Under the pieces are notes generated by a model, which saw only the letters and a list, made by a program, of their open reading frames with translations, was not told the DNA's origin and ran no database searches. Shown here one piece after another: positions 40,776-51,711 of a stretch of DNA of 64,000 bases; the stretch's first letter is position 1, and each line of letters opens with the position of its first letter. The stretch is from Eudromia elegans (lineage: Eukaryota; Chordata; Aves; Tinamiformes; Tinamidae), in contig PTEX01000024.1 in NCBI GenBank assembly GCA_003342815.1, positions 6,324,786-6,388,785 of the forward strand, given 5' to 3'. The translations under genes were made by a program, and so were the position numbers.

Positions 40776-43203
40776 AGTAACACTGCAGGAGAACACCTAT
40801 TGTCTCCAGAAGCCTTTCCACTTCCACCTACTGCACAGCTATTTATTTATGCATTTTATGTAACGCTTGTCCATATCACAGCTTTCTCTTTGACACCATG
40901 GCAGCGGTAGACAGATGTGCTCCACGTAGGTGCCACTACAGGCTGACACAAAGAGCAGGTTATGGAAACCTTTTTGCTTATAATGAGCATTTATCTATTC
41001 CAGTTTCTCACATTGAGCTGTTATCCCTAAATTATTTACAATGTCTGTGTCACTTGAGGATGACGGGACATCTTACAGAAGCACATGAGGCTGAGCACAC
41101 AATCAGGAGCGGTGGGATGGAGTGTGAGCAGGTCAGGAAGCATAATGAGAAGTGAAGGCTCCGGGGCGAATTGAGGTGGTAGAGTAGGGAAGAGGAGCCT
41201 TTTGAGAGGATCATTGTCTCCCAAGAGTGGCTCTTGCATCTCCAGCAAGCAGGCAACACTGACACCCAAACATCACCTCAGAGCCCACATGTGGCAACAG
41301 GCATGGACCAAAATGTCACCACAATTCAGTGCCAAAAAACCTGTGCCCATCTGGCCTCGCCCCTTACAGGGAAGGCACATCACTTCCTTCTCAGTTCAGA
41401 CTTTGTTTTGTTTTATATTAAGGTACATGAACGAAGCACTGAATAGCCGATGCTCACCATGTAAAGCAAGTGAAAGGGAGTGTGCTGGGGAAGGGACTAG
41501 AAAACCTGGCACCTAATCAGGACAGAAGGGTGGTTCAGGCAGCACAGGGTGGTGCAGGTCTGAGATATGGGGAGCTCGGTAAGTCACGGTGCCAGCAGCA
41601 CCAGGGTGCCATGTACATGCCTGAGGAGCAAAGGGTGAACAAAGACCTGCATGAGGCCCTTGCAGGCTTCATCACAAATAAAGTGCATAAAAAATGTGTA
41701 ACACTAGCCAATACAGACTGCTGGTAATGGTGATACTTTCTAAAATGTTCAGTACTAATGAGTACATGGCCAATACTTGATATGTTAAAACCAATAAGAA
41801 AATGGATACTATAACCCAGGAGTGGGTTAGATGTGTGTACAGGTTGGGCTCAAGCTGGACAGTGAGCCCAGTACATGCCCTCTGGTCTCCACAATACAGC
41901 TCTGTTGACCACCTGGTTTGGATCCACAGCTGCAGCCTGATGTAAGAGAGAGGGAAGGCAGGGTCCTGGCTGTGAGACCACTGCTGGAGCAGCCCATACT
42001 TGGGGGAAAAAAGGGAACAGCAGAAAGCCTTTGGCTCCAAAACACCATGAGTGCCCCTTAAGGTAGAGCTGGGAACCAGCCAGTGGCACTGGTGGGACTC
42101 TTTCCCATTTGTAAAAGTCTATGGTTAAATGCATAGAGTATTTGAATTGGTATATGAGATTACAGGCATAGAACTGGACAACTAGGTCTAACAGTGCCCA
42201 TCTATTTGAAAACTTCAATCTTATCAATTTCTGGCGTCACACAAGTGTTCTTGTGCACAATGCTGTTGTTTGGAGCAACACTGACATTCAGTGGCCAGTA
42301 TGGGTGGAAAGTATTAATTTCCAATGCTTACCTCTTTGGTATGGCAGGCACAGCCTGAAACCATCTCCTAGTCTGCAACTCCAGCCTTACTACACATTTT
42401 TCAGCACAGATCCAAGGAGACTCAGCCATTGGTCTCCCCACAAATTACCCCATCTGAAGCCCAGCATGAGCTCCACAATGCAAAATCCCCAAGGTCAGCA
42501 TGACCCGGCCCCCCTCCGCTCAAGACACACAGAGCTGTGTGCTGCCAGAAAGGCCACTCCGTTTCAGCTCGTGTTTTTTCATTTTTTTCACCTGTATAAA
42601 CCTGTCCGTATGAGACTAAATCACTACTATCCACGCTGCTTCGAAAGCTTTCTGTCCAAGGCTGGCATTTTCTAAAAAGGAGAGGTGTTTGCTCTGTGCT
42701 CTGTGAGCATATGTTAATATGATTTGAAGCTTTTCAACAAATACTGAATTTGAATTCCAAATATGGGCTGAGCAGGCTAATTACCAAAAACCTACAAAAT
42801 TAATGTAAGAGCCACATTTTGATCTGAGGCAAATAAATATAAATGGTATTTATTTAATATTCCCCTGCCCTTTAAATAGTGGAAGTTTGCCATATCCAGC
42901 AAAATAGCTTGTAGAATAGCTGAAGCGGTGACCTATTGCAGATGCTGCAGATTATACAGAATGATTAGACTATCACAGCAGACAGGCTGCACCATGGACT
43001 GGATCTAATTAATGTCTTTATTTATTTATTTTAAACAGATTTTCTTCAGATGCGCTCCGTGTAGTGTTTGTAGTATTTGCAACATTCCCGAGTGGAACAT
43101 GCCACAAACCAGAAGTTAAACAGCTCTCCTCACATCCCAGGCCTGCAAGCCCTGTAGTGAGTTGGTGCTCTCCTGTTGCTCCCGAGCTTGCCAGCCTGAC
43201 TGC
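40776..43203. other. Intergenic sequence without supported features
   Basis: Mixed composition, with several ORFs of 60-140 codons on both strands that do not resemble a known family. No RNA gene or clear mobile element was recognised. Confidence 0.45.
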
Positions 43204-44520
43204 GGGATCACAGAATCGTTATGGTTGTAAAAGACCTTTGAGTTCATCGAGTCCAACCATAAGCCCCTCAACACTATACCTGTTGAACGATGTCCCTAAG
43301 CCCCTCATCTAAATGTTTCATAAATATTGCCAGAGACAGTGACTCCACCACTTCCTTGGGCAGCCTGTTCCAATGTTTGACTACTCTTTCTGTGTAGAGT
43401 TTTCCTAATGTCTGAACTAAACCTCCTCTGGGGCAAATTTAGACCATTTAGACCATTTCATGCTCTATACATAGTTCTGGAGAAGAGATCAACGCCCTGT
43501 CTCACTACAACCTTCTTTCCAGCAGTTGTAGAGAGTGATAAGATCTCCCCCGAGGGGAGAAGGAGTGGGAGACTGTGCCCCAGGAGAAGGCAGTGGGAGA
43601 CTGTGTGAAAAGGCTTGCCAAAGTCTAAGTAGATCATGTCCGCAGCCTTGCCTTCATCTACTAGTAGATCATGTCCACAGCCTTGCCTTCATCTACTAAA
43701 TAGGTCACCTGGTCATGGAAGGAGATCAGGTTGGTGAGGCAGGACCTGTCTTTCATGAACCCATGTTGGCTGGGCCTGGTACCCTGGTTGTCACATACAT
43801 GCTGTGTGATCGTCCTCAAGATGATCTGATCCATAACTTTCCTTGGTACCAAGGTCAGGCCTGTAGTTCCCTGGATTCTCCACCTGACCCTTCTTATAGA
43901 TGGGCATCACACTGGCAAGTCTCCAGGGAGACAGGGATCTCATCCTGTTGACCAGAACCGCTGCTTCCACCAGCTCCTTTAGAACCCTCGGGTTCTAAAT
44001 CAGATCTCCTATCAGACTTCTTTTCTCCAGGCTAAACAGGCCTAGCTCATTTAGTCTTTGCTCATGCAGTAGATGCTCCAGTCCCTTAATCATCTTTGTT
44101 GCTCAGCGCTGGATTTTGTGGTCACTCTGCCCAAGACAGCCTCTGACCACCACATCTCCCACCACTCCGTTTCTGTTGGCAAAAAGCAGGTCCAGCAGAG
44201 CTCCTGCCATAGTAGTCTCACTTACCAGCTGTGATAGGAGGTTATCTTCCACACACTCCATGAACCTCCTAGGCTGTTTCTTCTCTGCCTTACTGTATGT
44301 CTAATAAACATTTGGTAGGTTGAAGTCTCCCACAAGAACAAGGGTTGCCAATCATAAGATCATGATGCCAGATTTCCTTCTCCCCCGCACTGTAATTGAT
44401 CAAATAACTGTAGAGAAAGAGGCCATTGAAAACACACAGGAATGTGGCTCCCACCTCACTGCTGCAAATAGGCCCTGGCTTGAGCATCCCAATTCCCACT
44501 GATGTCACCATGCACAAAAC
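43204..44520 (-). mobile_element. CR1 LINE mosaic with reverse transcriptase remnant
   Basis: At 43204 the + strand reads gatcacagaatcgttatggt and then gagtccaacc, the reversed CR1 3' end. On the minus strand at 43661-43852 a decayed reverse transcriptase segment reads FMKDRSCLTNLISFHDQVTY followed by LVDEGKAVDMIY, matching the CR1 RT region before its YxDFSKAFD motif. A second 3'-UTR-like piece lies near 44000-44110 and further CR1-like pieces run to about 44345. The order is not that of one intact element, so this is several fragments or a rearranged copy. It is inactive. Confidence 0.85.
43632..43700. repeat. Short tandem duplication inside CR1
   Basis: tagatcatgtccgcagcctt and tagatcatgtccacagcctt, each followed by gccttcatctacta, are adjacent near-identical copies of about 35 bp within the CR1 reverse transcriptase remnant. 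Confidence 0.85.
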
Positions 44521-45520
44521 TACTGTTGCAGAGGGTGGTTTTTATAAACTCTCTTTTTAGAATATTTCTGGTTATGGGGCAGAACAAGCAATAGCCTCCA
44601 GCTCAACATCCCACTCAATTGTCCTTTCCCAGCACAGCCCATGGTGCTCCTACTACAAGTGAGAAATGGCACAGTTGGGAGGATAAATCCCCCTGCCGGT
44701 AAAGGCAGAATTCCTTGAAGTTTACTTTTAAATGTTTACTTCATTTCTGTCTGAGCTAACAGATTGTCTCCCGTTTCCTTTCAAGATTGCACAATAATCA
44801 GAGACCCTAGTGTGACCCTGTAGTTTGTGCAGTTTAATCCTGTTTAATCCTGTTAATTTAGGGTAACAGCCCTAAATACCGATATCCTCGAGACGCCAGT
44901 TGTTACCTCCCCAGCTGTTTGTCATTTGCACAATCAGCAAGTCAAATCCTGATCTCATTTGCACTCATCTAAATCCCAAGTACTACAGTGACTTTGATAT
45001 CAGCATTTCATTTCAGAGCTGCCCTAGTGAGTTAATTAAAAGCTAGCCCAAGTATTTAGTTTGGATATTCTCTCTCTTTTTTTTTTTTAGCAGTTCTTCT
45101 TCACTCTAATTAGCCTCGTAACTCTTACCTGAGTCCCTTTGCACTTTGCTTATGTCTTTCTTGCACTAGGGGACAAGAATCTGTAATCTTGTCTAATTCA
45201 TTCAGAAATAACCTCTAGTTAATAAGGACAAATCTAATCAAGAGTTTTACTGATCAAGTCCATGAGCACTACAGTTCCTTGATGTTCAGCACTAGCTAGA
45301 GCCACAAGGAGGACACTACTGTGTCCCAAATCACTTGAGGTACAAGCTGACTTCCACTGAGCACCGGGTTATGTCCTATTTTTTACAAGAATAGGTAAAA
45401 ACTTTTTAAAACAATATTTAGCATGCAATAAACATTCGTGTTGAACACTACTAACAGGCGATACAAAAAGGTTATAATTTTAGTCAACATGCATTCTATT
45501 AGTTTTAGAAATTTTTACTA

Positions 45521-45616
45521 ATCAGAATAAAATAGTAATCTGCTTCATGGGCAGGGCTTGTAAGCCACATCAGAATAAAATAGTAATCTGCTTCATGGGC
45601 AGGGCTTGTAAGCCAC
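45521..45616. repeat. 48-bp perfect tandem duplication
   Basis: Two identical adjacent copies of a 48-bp unit starting atcagaataaaatagtaatc and ending ggcttgtaagccac. The perfect identity suggests a recent event or an assembly artefact. Confidence 0.93.
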
Positions 45617-46198
45617 AATCTCCCTTTTTGATTAAAAACCTAAATTAGAACCTTACAAGGCTGTAATTTTAAGCAGGCAGGTGCTTAGTCTCCTCCCAGT
45701 TACAGCTCCTTTGGTGCAAACCAAACCTGGTGCAAACCAGGCACTCAGGCATAGGAGTACCATAGATCCCCATCGCTTTTGAGCTAAGCAGGCTCATCAC
45801 TCCAGGTAGGACAAACCAGGTCACCTAAATAAATAAATAAAAACAAGAAGGTTATGAGAAAGTTTTTCTAAGCCTGCTCAGTACGGTTCAAGTTTCCTGT
45901 GTAAATTTAAGTTGATTTTTATTGATTGCACTAGTAAATATCCAGGAGGTTCCTTTTTGGACTCCACAAAAAGTACTTGTGGGGAAAAAGGTGAACAGAA
46001 GAGGGGAGAAGCTGAGGGAAGATCCCATTGTAACTTCTGGGATCAGTCGATGGGCTGAACCTGTCAAAGTCATCCTCCCACACGATGGGCTGTCGAGTAC
46101 AGGGGTGGAGCAGCTGGGCAGGCACAAGGGCCTTGTCTTTCTTGGGACACGGACAGGCTCACCTCATTAGAAGAGTTCCTTTAACAGGACATGTGTCA

Positions 46199-46265
46199 AC
46201 AATTATAATAAATTTTTATAATAATTATAATAAACTTTTATAACAATTATAATAAATATTATAAA
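46199..46265. repeat. AT-rich tandem repeat
   Basis: About three irregular copies of an AATTATAATAAATTTTTATA-like unit. Confidence 0.8.
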
Positions 46266-46549
46266 GGACAAGTGCAGACTTGATTAAATACAAGTCAAAG
46301 CCCATGTCCCTCCTGAAACCACTGGTAGAGTGTAACAGAGACCTATATTTCTACACTAGGCAGATACGCTTGGGTTGCTGACATATTGTATGATTCAGAC
46401 CCTTGCAAGATGCACCTGATGAGGAAGCCAGTACACAGGACCCATCCACAGCAAAGACAAAACACCTTTGCTCAATTCCACACCCAGTAACACCAAAGTT
46501 TCATAACAACACATAAAATAATAAAGCGACCACAACCACACAATGATTT

Positions 46550-47406
46550 ACGACCCATTGAGAAAACTATTGTTTATTTAGAAAAAAGGTTACACTGGTA
46601 GAATTCAGCAGATAAAAAATTTTTTGTTTCTTTTTTTTAAAAATGTCATTGTGAAACTTTTCAGACTAAAGTTCAGCGATACAAAGCTCCTGTAGCTGTA
46701 ATTGAAACTTACTTTATTTCAGTTTTGAAGAGAGCATTTCCGATTAATCTAAAAACATCATGACAAACAAAAGGTGTGGCAAGGGACAACTGAGCACAGG
46801 TTTAGGGTGGGCTGGAAGAGATGGGGTTCGTTCTTTGTTTTTTAAACAAGTCAGCGTTGTACACATAATATACAAATAATCCCTAAGCATTGCATGAAAA
46901 CAGTGCTCCCACTTGGTTCTTTTTAGTCACCGATATTAAAAACAGGCCAAGTAATAAATAAAAACTGAGTTTAAATGAGGTAAATTCAAAAAAGGTTCAA
47001 TAACTGTTTATTTGTGGTTTTCAAACATCTAAAAGAATGCATTTCAGATCGAAAGAATTACTACACTCAGGCAGTATTTAGACAACCTAAAGTGGAACTC
47101 TGTACAGATGAAACCTCATTTGCACTATGGCAACTGTTTGTTTGCAGCACATTGTGCTAAAATATGGAATAGGTAACACTTTCAGCCAGGTACTGAAAAT
47201 AAATGTGTAAGAAACTAAGCAACAAGTTAAAATACAGTAATGTACAACTCAACAATTAAATCTTCAGCATGGGGAAAATAAAGCAGAGAACTGAATAATT
47301 TAAGGAGATGCAGATGGGTCCTCTTCATTCACAAATTTCTGTGCAATCTATACTCTGGAAAATACATTTCTGGTCACAGCTGGATATCTTCCCATTTCAA
47401 TTTTAC
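46550..47406 (-). other. THOC2: Probable THOC2 terminal 3' UTR exon
   Basis: On the minus strand an acceptor (ccttgattgcag) ends at 47407, followed by AT-rich, UTR-like sequence. A poly(A) signal AATAAA lies at 46573-46578 (minus), so cleavage near 46550 is likely. The exon with the stop codon ends in a donor CCAAG|gtaaaa at 50077, which would join to this acceptor. No coding content. The splice and the end are inferred. Confidence 0.5.
46573..46578 (-). terminator. THOC2: Candidate THOC2 poly(A) signal
   Basis: AATAAA on the minus strand, at the downstream end of the UTR-like sequence. Confidence 0.5.
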
Positions 47407-50076
47407 CTGCAATCAAGGCATAAAATATTGCAATTAGATGTCTTTCAAAGAAGTACTAGTCTCACAACTCAACATTTTCTTCCACTCACAATTCAAAGAA
47501 TGCGGAAAAAAATGAAATTTTTATTAGTCCTTCTCTCATTAGATCTATTACTCTTTAGCAAGAACTGTATTAATGTAAGCATTGCATTGTAAGTAGTGAA
47601 ATAATAACATACAGATAAGCATGCTGTCACTTGTCAAAGTAAAAGCTATTTTAGAATTAGAACCACTCAAAATGTTAGTTTTTTCTGCATTTATGCAGTC
47701 ACTCAGAAGCTGCACATTAGGAAGAATGTTTAAAAACTAACAACATGCAGGAACATCAGTTTTAATCACAAAAGGCATTTTTTGTATTTCACTATGCAAA
47801 TTATGGGAGAGCAACAGTATTTTATGCTGTATGCTCCAGTTAGCTCATTATACCCGTAACTGGATGTCAATTTAATGGCAACTGACATTTATTAAGCACT
47901 TCGTTCCTTAAATCAGGATATAGTCAAAAAAGCAATGAATAAATCTGGCATCAGTCCACAGAAATCAGGCAAGAATGAATGACCTTGTTGGACCTAAGTC
48001 CAGAATATTCCATGATTTCCTCCCGCCCTCCCCACCAGAGGACTGCTCCCAGTCATGCTGTACAGGAGTATCTTCTATTACTTCTAAAAGATAAAGCAGC
48101 AATAATACTAAAGAAGCAGTAACCCCAACTCTTATTCTTTTTCTCCACTACCAACACCCTTCAAGGAGGGTGTTTGCACAAATTATCAGTGTGAACTTTT
48201 TTTTTACCCAAAAACCCTCCACATATTTGCCCTTGGCTCCAGTGGCTGAGCAAGCAATGTCACCAGGCGAAACTCTCCAAATCCTTTTTTCAATAATGCC
48301 CCATTGCTCTGGAGGCAACAATCCAACTGCAGAGATCATCTTCAGATGACATTTCCAGATGATCAGAAAATTTCAGAAAGTTTCTTCCCCTACTACAGCT
48401 GCATGTTGGAAAAAGAGAAAGCTGCTTTCCTGCATTGTTAGTCCTGTGTCGAAACCAAAAAGCCTTTGCTATCCCATTCAAAGTTGTCACAATTTTTTTT
48501 TTTGTTGTTGTTTGTTTTTTGACCTTACCAAAGCAAGACACTGCTGTAATTCCCAGCAGGAGACCTTTTCAAAGCAATCCTTTGTAAATGTTACAGAAAC
48601 TACGCTACTACCTTTTTTCTCTTGAAAAATACTTCCCAGTAACAAAACTGCCTTTCAGATTTGGTCTTTGTTTTACTGAAGCTGTCAAATGCTAACAGAT
48701 GAACATGAGATTCTGTCAAAGCCCCTTTCTCCTTCAACTTAAGGAAGCATGGCCACCACAAGTGGAGTGAACTAGAGAGTCCACAACCAATAATCTCTCC
48801 AGTAAATTTTCCATATAGTATCATCTAAAATATCCTGGTCCTCAAGGCAGGAAAACCACATGATTATATCACAAAATTAACAAGGTTGAAGGGTACCTCC
48901 ATTGCTCAAAAGCAAGATTATCTAGGACAGGTTGCTAGATGTCCATGTCCAGTTGAATTTTTCACATCCTAAGAGAGTGAGTATCCTCAACCGCTCTAGG
49001 TAGTGAGAGTGTGGGTATTTCATTCCCATAGTAAAGAAATTGTGTGTTGAAACAGGATTCACAATAAGTCATTTTGTGAAAAGCAGCATCGTTTTTTAGA
49101 TCAACCAGTCATGAAAACATGGCAAATTTTCAGCCTCATTAATCCTTCTGCAAGAGCCGAGACACAAAGGACTTGCACACCTAATCTCATCTTCCCCTTC
49201 CTCCCCAAGTGTATTGCTTTGTCTAACAAAAGTGTCCTTCCACGCTCTGCCTGGCTGTACTGTATAGTTGGAACAGTCTGTCTTTGAGAAAGCAGACATT
49301 TCAAAGTCCAAAAAACTGAAACTGAATGAAAAAAAAAAAAAAAAGGAAACAAGAAACATAATTTCTGCTTGTGTTCACTTTGAGTGCTCACAGAATCTAA
49401 AAAGAAAATCTTCAGTGAAATAATTTATCTATTCTGAATAAACAACATGACAAAAATAATAAATTACCAAGACAATGTGCAGTAAGAGAGAGAAGCTCTG
49501 TTTTTCTATATCTGTTGAACAATCAATTTGATATTTTCCCAATGATATCTATTCTGTTTACAGAATGTAAAAAAGAGAAAGACTGGTAGCCGTGTATTAA
49601 CTCAAAAGTTACACAGGTCGGCTGAACTAATTTTCAGTACAGCACTCTCCATGTTTCCCAAGTAAGGGAAAATGAATTATTCTTAAAAAAAAAAAAAAAA
49701 TCATATGTAAGCCGGAGGAGAGCAAGGGGGTACCCTCTTAAAATCCAGCTTTAGTCTTCAAGTATTTAAAGCAGGTCTGAAAAGACTATTAGAATTCATC
49801 GGCTCATCACTTTTTTTTTTTTTAAAAAAATCTGCCTTTCTTAGAACAAGTACCCAACATTGACCCAACATTGTTTACAGCCTATTTTCTCTCTTTTGTT
49901 TGGCACTTGGAAATCAGGCTTGAAGACACAGTCAATTCCTATGCTGAGGATGCAGAAAGCTCCTAGCTAGAACTAAAAAAATGTATAGTTCCTTTCACAC
50001 TCAGCCTGTTTCTATAGTATACCAACCTACAGCAGCTATAAGAGCTATCATTCAAAGGAAACCATAAAAATTTTAC
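47407..50076 (-). other. THOC2: Probable THOC2 intron within the 3' UTR
   Basis: 2.67 kb between the exon with the stop codon and the putative terminal UTR exon. It contains an old CR1 piece (48875-49010) and A/T runs. If the donor at 50077 is not used, all of this would instead be continuous 3' UTR. Confidence 0.45.
48875..49010 (-). mobile_element. Old CR1 LINE fragment
   Basis: The + strand reads aacaaggttgaagggtacct, gctcaaaagcaagattatct, aggacaggttgctagatgtc and cctcaaccgctctagg. This is a diverged copy of the reversed CR1 3' region, where the usual form has ggttggaagggacct and gctcaaagcaggatcacct. Confidence 0.65.
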
Positions 50077-50124
50077 CTTGGCTGGAATATTCTTCATTAT
50101 CTGTGCTTGTCTGAAGATTTATGA
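50077..50124 (-). CDS. THOC2: THOC2 last coding exon with stop (C-terminus HHKSSDKHR)
   Basis: The minus strand reads T CAT AAA TCT TCA GAC AAG CAC AGA TAA. With CA from the previous exon it gives the conserved C-terminus HHKSSDKHR, ending at a TAA at 50097-50099. The upstream junction is an AC 3' splice site (gatctac|T), not AG. The exon continues as UTR to a donor-like CCAAG|gtaaaa. The coding part is 28 nt, too short to appear as an ORF. Identity rests on the match to the mammalian THOC2 C-terminus as I remember it and on the frame closing. Confidence 0.85.
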
Positions 50125-50222
50125 GTAGATCAAGCATTAAGGATAAATACATTTTAGTACAAATAATGAAATAAAGCTACATTTCAATATTTATCTTAAA
50201 TGTTGATATGTTAAGAGGATAT
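50125..50222 (-). other. THOC2: U12-type AT-AC intron of THOC2
   Basis: A 98-nt intron. Its 5' end reads ATATCCTCTT, matching the U12 consensus ATATCCTTT. Near the 3' end TCCTTAAT matches the U12 branch-site consensus TCCTTAAC, with 12 nt from the branch A to the terminal AC. No GT-AG choice here restores the conserved C-terminus, while this one does. It needs the minor spliceosome (U11/U12, U4atac/U6atac). Confidence 0.88.
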
Positions 50223-50299
50223 TGTTTCTTCTCTTCTTTTCCTCCAGTGCTGTCTCGTTTTTCTTTCTTTTCTGCTTTTTCTTTATCATGTCTTGACTC
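50223..50299 (-). CDS. THOC2: THOC2 exon (C-terminal Lys/Glu-rich tail)
   Basis: 77 nt reading [20 protein letters not shown] then KEEKK, plus CA of a histidine codon. The acceptor is tttgcaaag. The 3' boundary is the AT-AC donor. Part of the basic, disordered tail. Confidence 0.92.
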
Positions 50300-50930
50300 C
50301 TTTGCAAAAATATACATAAAAGAAATAGTTTTTTACTGCATACATTGTACAATCTGAATAGAAGGATCACACACATTTAAAGTTGTAACTGGCCATTGTG
50401 ATTCTACCCAAAGAAAACTGACAGAGTGAATGTAATTGTATGCTACGATTTGAGATTTCTGTAACTTTGTCTTATGGTTTACAGTAATCTTTAAAGATTT
50501 GTAACAGCTGGGTAATATTGTTTCATGTTTTACAAATACAGCTACAAGATACTGCTTTGGTTTCACAAAGAAAAACTGTGCTGATGTGCACTTAGGTGAA
50601 TCGAAAATGAATGGCTCTTAATAATACCCATTTTTAAATATTTGCTCACAAACTAGTCTGCAAGCATACTTTCAATGTTGAATAATCTCTTATAATTTGT
50701 TATTTTTCCTGGCAACTACTAAAAGTAACTATTCCTCTAATTTACCCAGTCAGCCTGCTTAACTATGTAGAGCAACAAGATCCAGAAATTCCAGAACATT
50801 TTCATACACACTCACAGACATCTCTGATTTAGGCTATAAACAGGCAACAAAATACAGGGAAAAATGATTGCTTTCCCCTATAAGCTTAATTGCTTATGGA
50901 GAACGAAGAATGAAACTAGTTTATTTTTAC

Positions 50931-51088
50931 CTTTTTGCTACCAGAGGAGCTCTTCTCCATCTTCTCTGCTTTGATTGAATCACCTTTTTCTTTACCTGAA
51001 GATTTTGATTTGTTCTTCTCCTTTTCCTTTTCATTTGAACGAGGGGAATCAGAAGGACTTTCACTTTTACTGTGTTTTGAAGAGCCAG
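50931..51088 (-). CDS. THOC2: THOC2 exon (Ser/Lys/Glu-rich tail)
   Basis: 158 nt. It completes a threonine codon and reads [20 protein letters not shown], then [15 protein letters not shown], then [17 protein letters not shown]. The acceptor is gtttttag and the donor AAG|gtaaaa. It corresponds to the human segment containing KHKSESPCESP. Low-complexity charged region. Confidence 0.94.
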
Positions 51089-51177
51089 CTAAAAACACAG
51101 CAGAAAGTTGTGATTCACAATTCATATAAATTATAAAAACCTTATACGCACACACACACACAAAATGAAGTACATAC

Positions 51178-51247
51178 TTGTCCCATTTTCTTCTTTGCGT
51201 CTTTTGGTTGAATCCTGTGGCACTTCCCGATCACTGTTTGAATGATC
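51178..51247 (-). CDS. THOC2: THOC2 exon
   Basis: 70 nt reading [20 protein letters not shown] then NGT, ending one base into the next codon. The acceptor is tggtattag and the donor A|gtatgt. KRRKEE is basic and could serve in nuclear localisation. Confidence 0.94.
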
Positions 51248-51573
51248 CTAATACCAAGTAAATTATGGAAATGTTAGCAGACTAATATGGTCATATTCCT
51301 GAAGCAGCACTTGAGTATTTTTTAAATATTTAAAAGATAAGTGAGTATTATATATTGTTTAAAGCTTCTGGAGATTGGTTTTGAAGAGTAATGATTTAGA
51401 ACGTGTCAATATAAACTGATCTTTGAAATATTAACAGAACAAAAGAACAACTTTGACCGAGTAACTTCTGCTTTGATAGGCTGTACCACCAGTTATTATT
51501 GTGAGAGTTTTGAATAGAGAACTTTCCAAATACTTAACAACCTTCTCAACTAGTTCATAAGAAGATCACCAAC

Positions 51574-51711
51574 CCTTTTTCGATCTTTCCTTTCCTTTTC
51601 ATCTTTCTTCTCTCTCTCTCTTGATCTTTCCCTTGACTTGTCCAAGTCTTTCTTCTCCACTTCTCTCTCCTTACTCTTGGACAGTGTTGGAGTAGTGTGG
51701 TTAATGTAGTG
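51574..51711 (-). CDS. THOC2: THOC2 exon (Arg/Glu/Lys-rich)
   Basis: 138 nt, 46 codons, reading [20 protein letters not shown], then [20 protein letters not shown], then RKDRKR. The acceptor is atttaacag and the donor AGG|gttggt. The first residue is His where mammals have Leu as I recall. The RSRERE-type charge pattern resembles RNA-binding or phase-separating tails. Confidence 0.94.

Larger units (their letters stand above)
44521..46549. other. Intergenic sequence between CR1 mosaic and THOC2 3' end
   Basis: AT-rich sequence with a 48-bp duplication at 45521 and AATAATTATAATAAA-type repeats near 46200. Short ORFs at 45888-46170 on both strands show no family signature. Confidence 0.45.

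Noticed and set aside
50191-50376. Continuous minus-strand ORF across the end of THOC2 as an alternative C-terminus
   Set aside because: It is in a different frame from the THOC2 exon, whose own frame is supported by the preceding junction. The AT-AC intron restores the known C-terminus.
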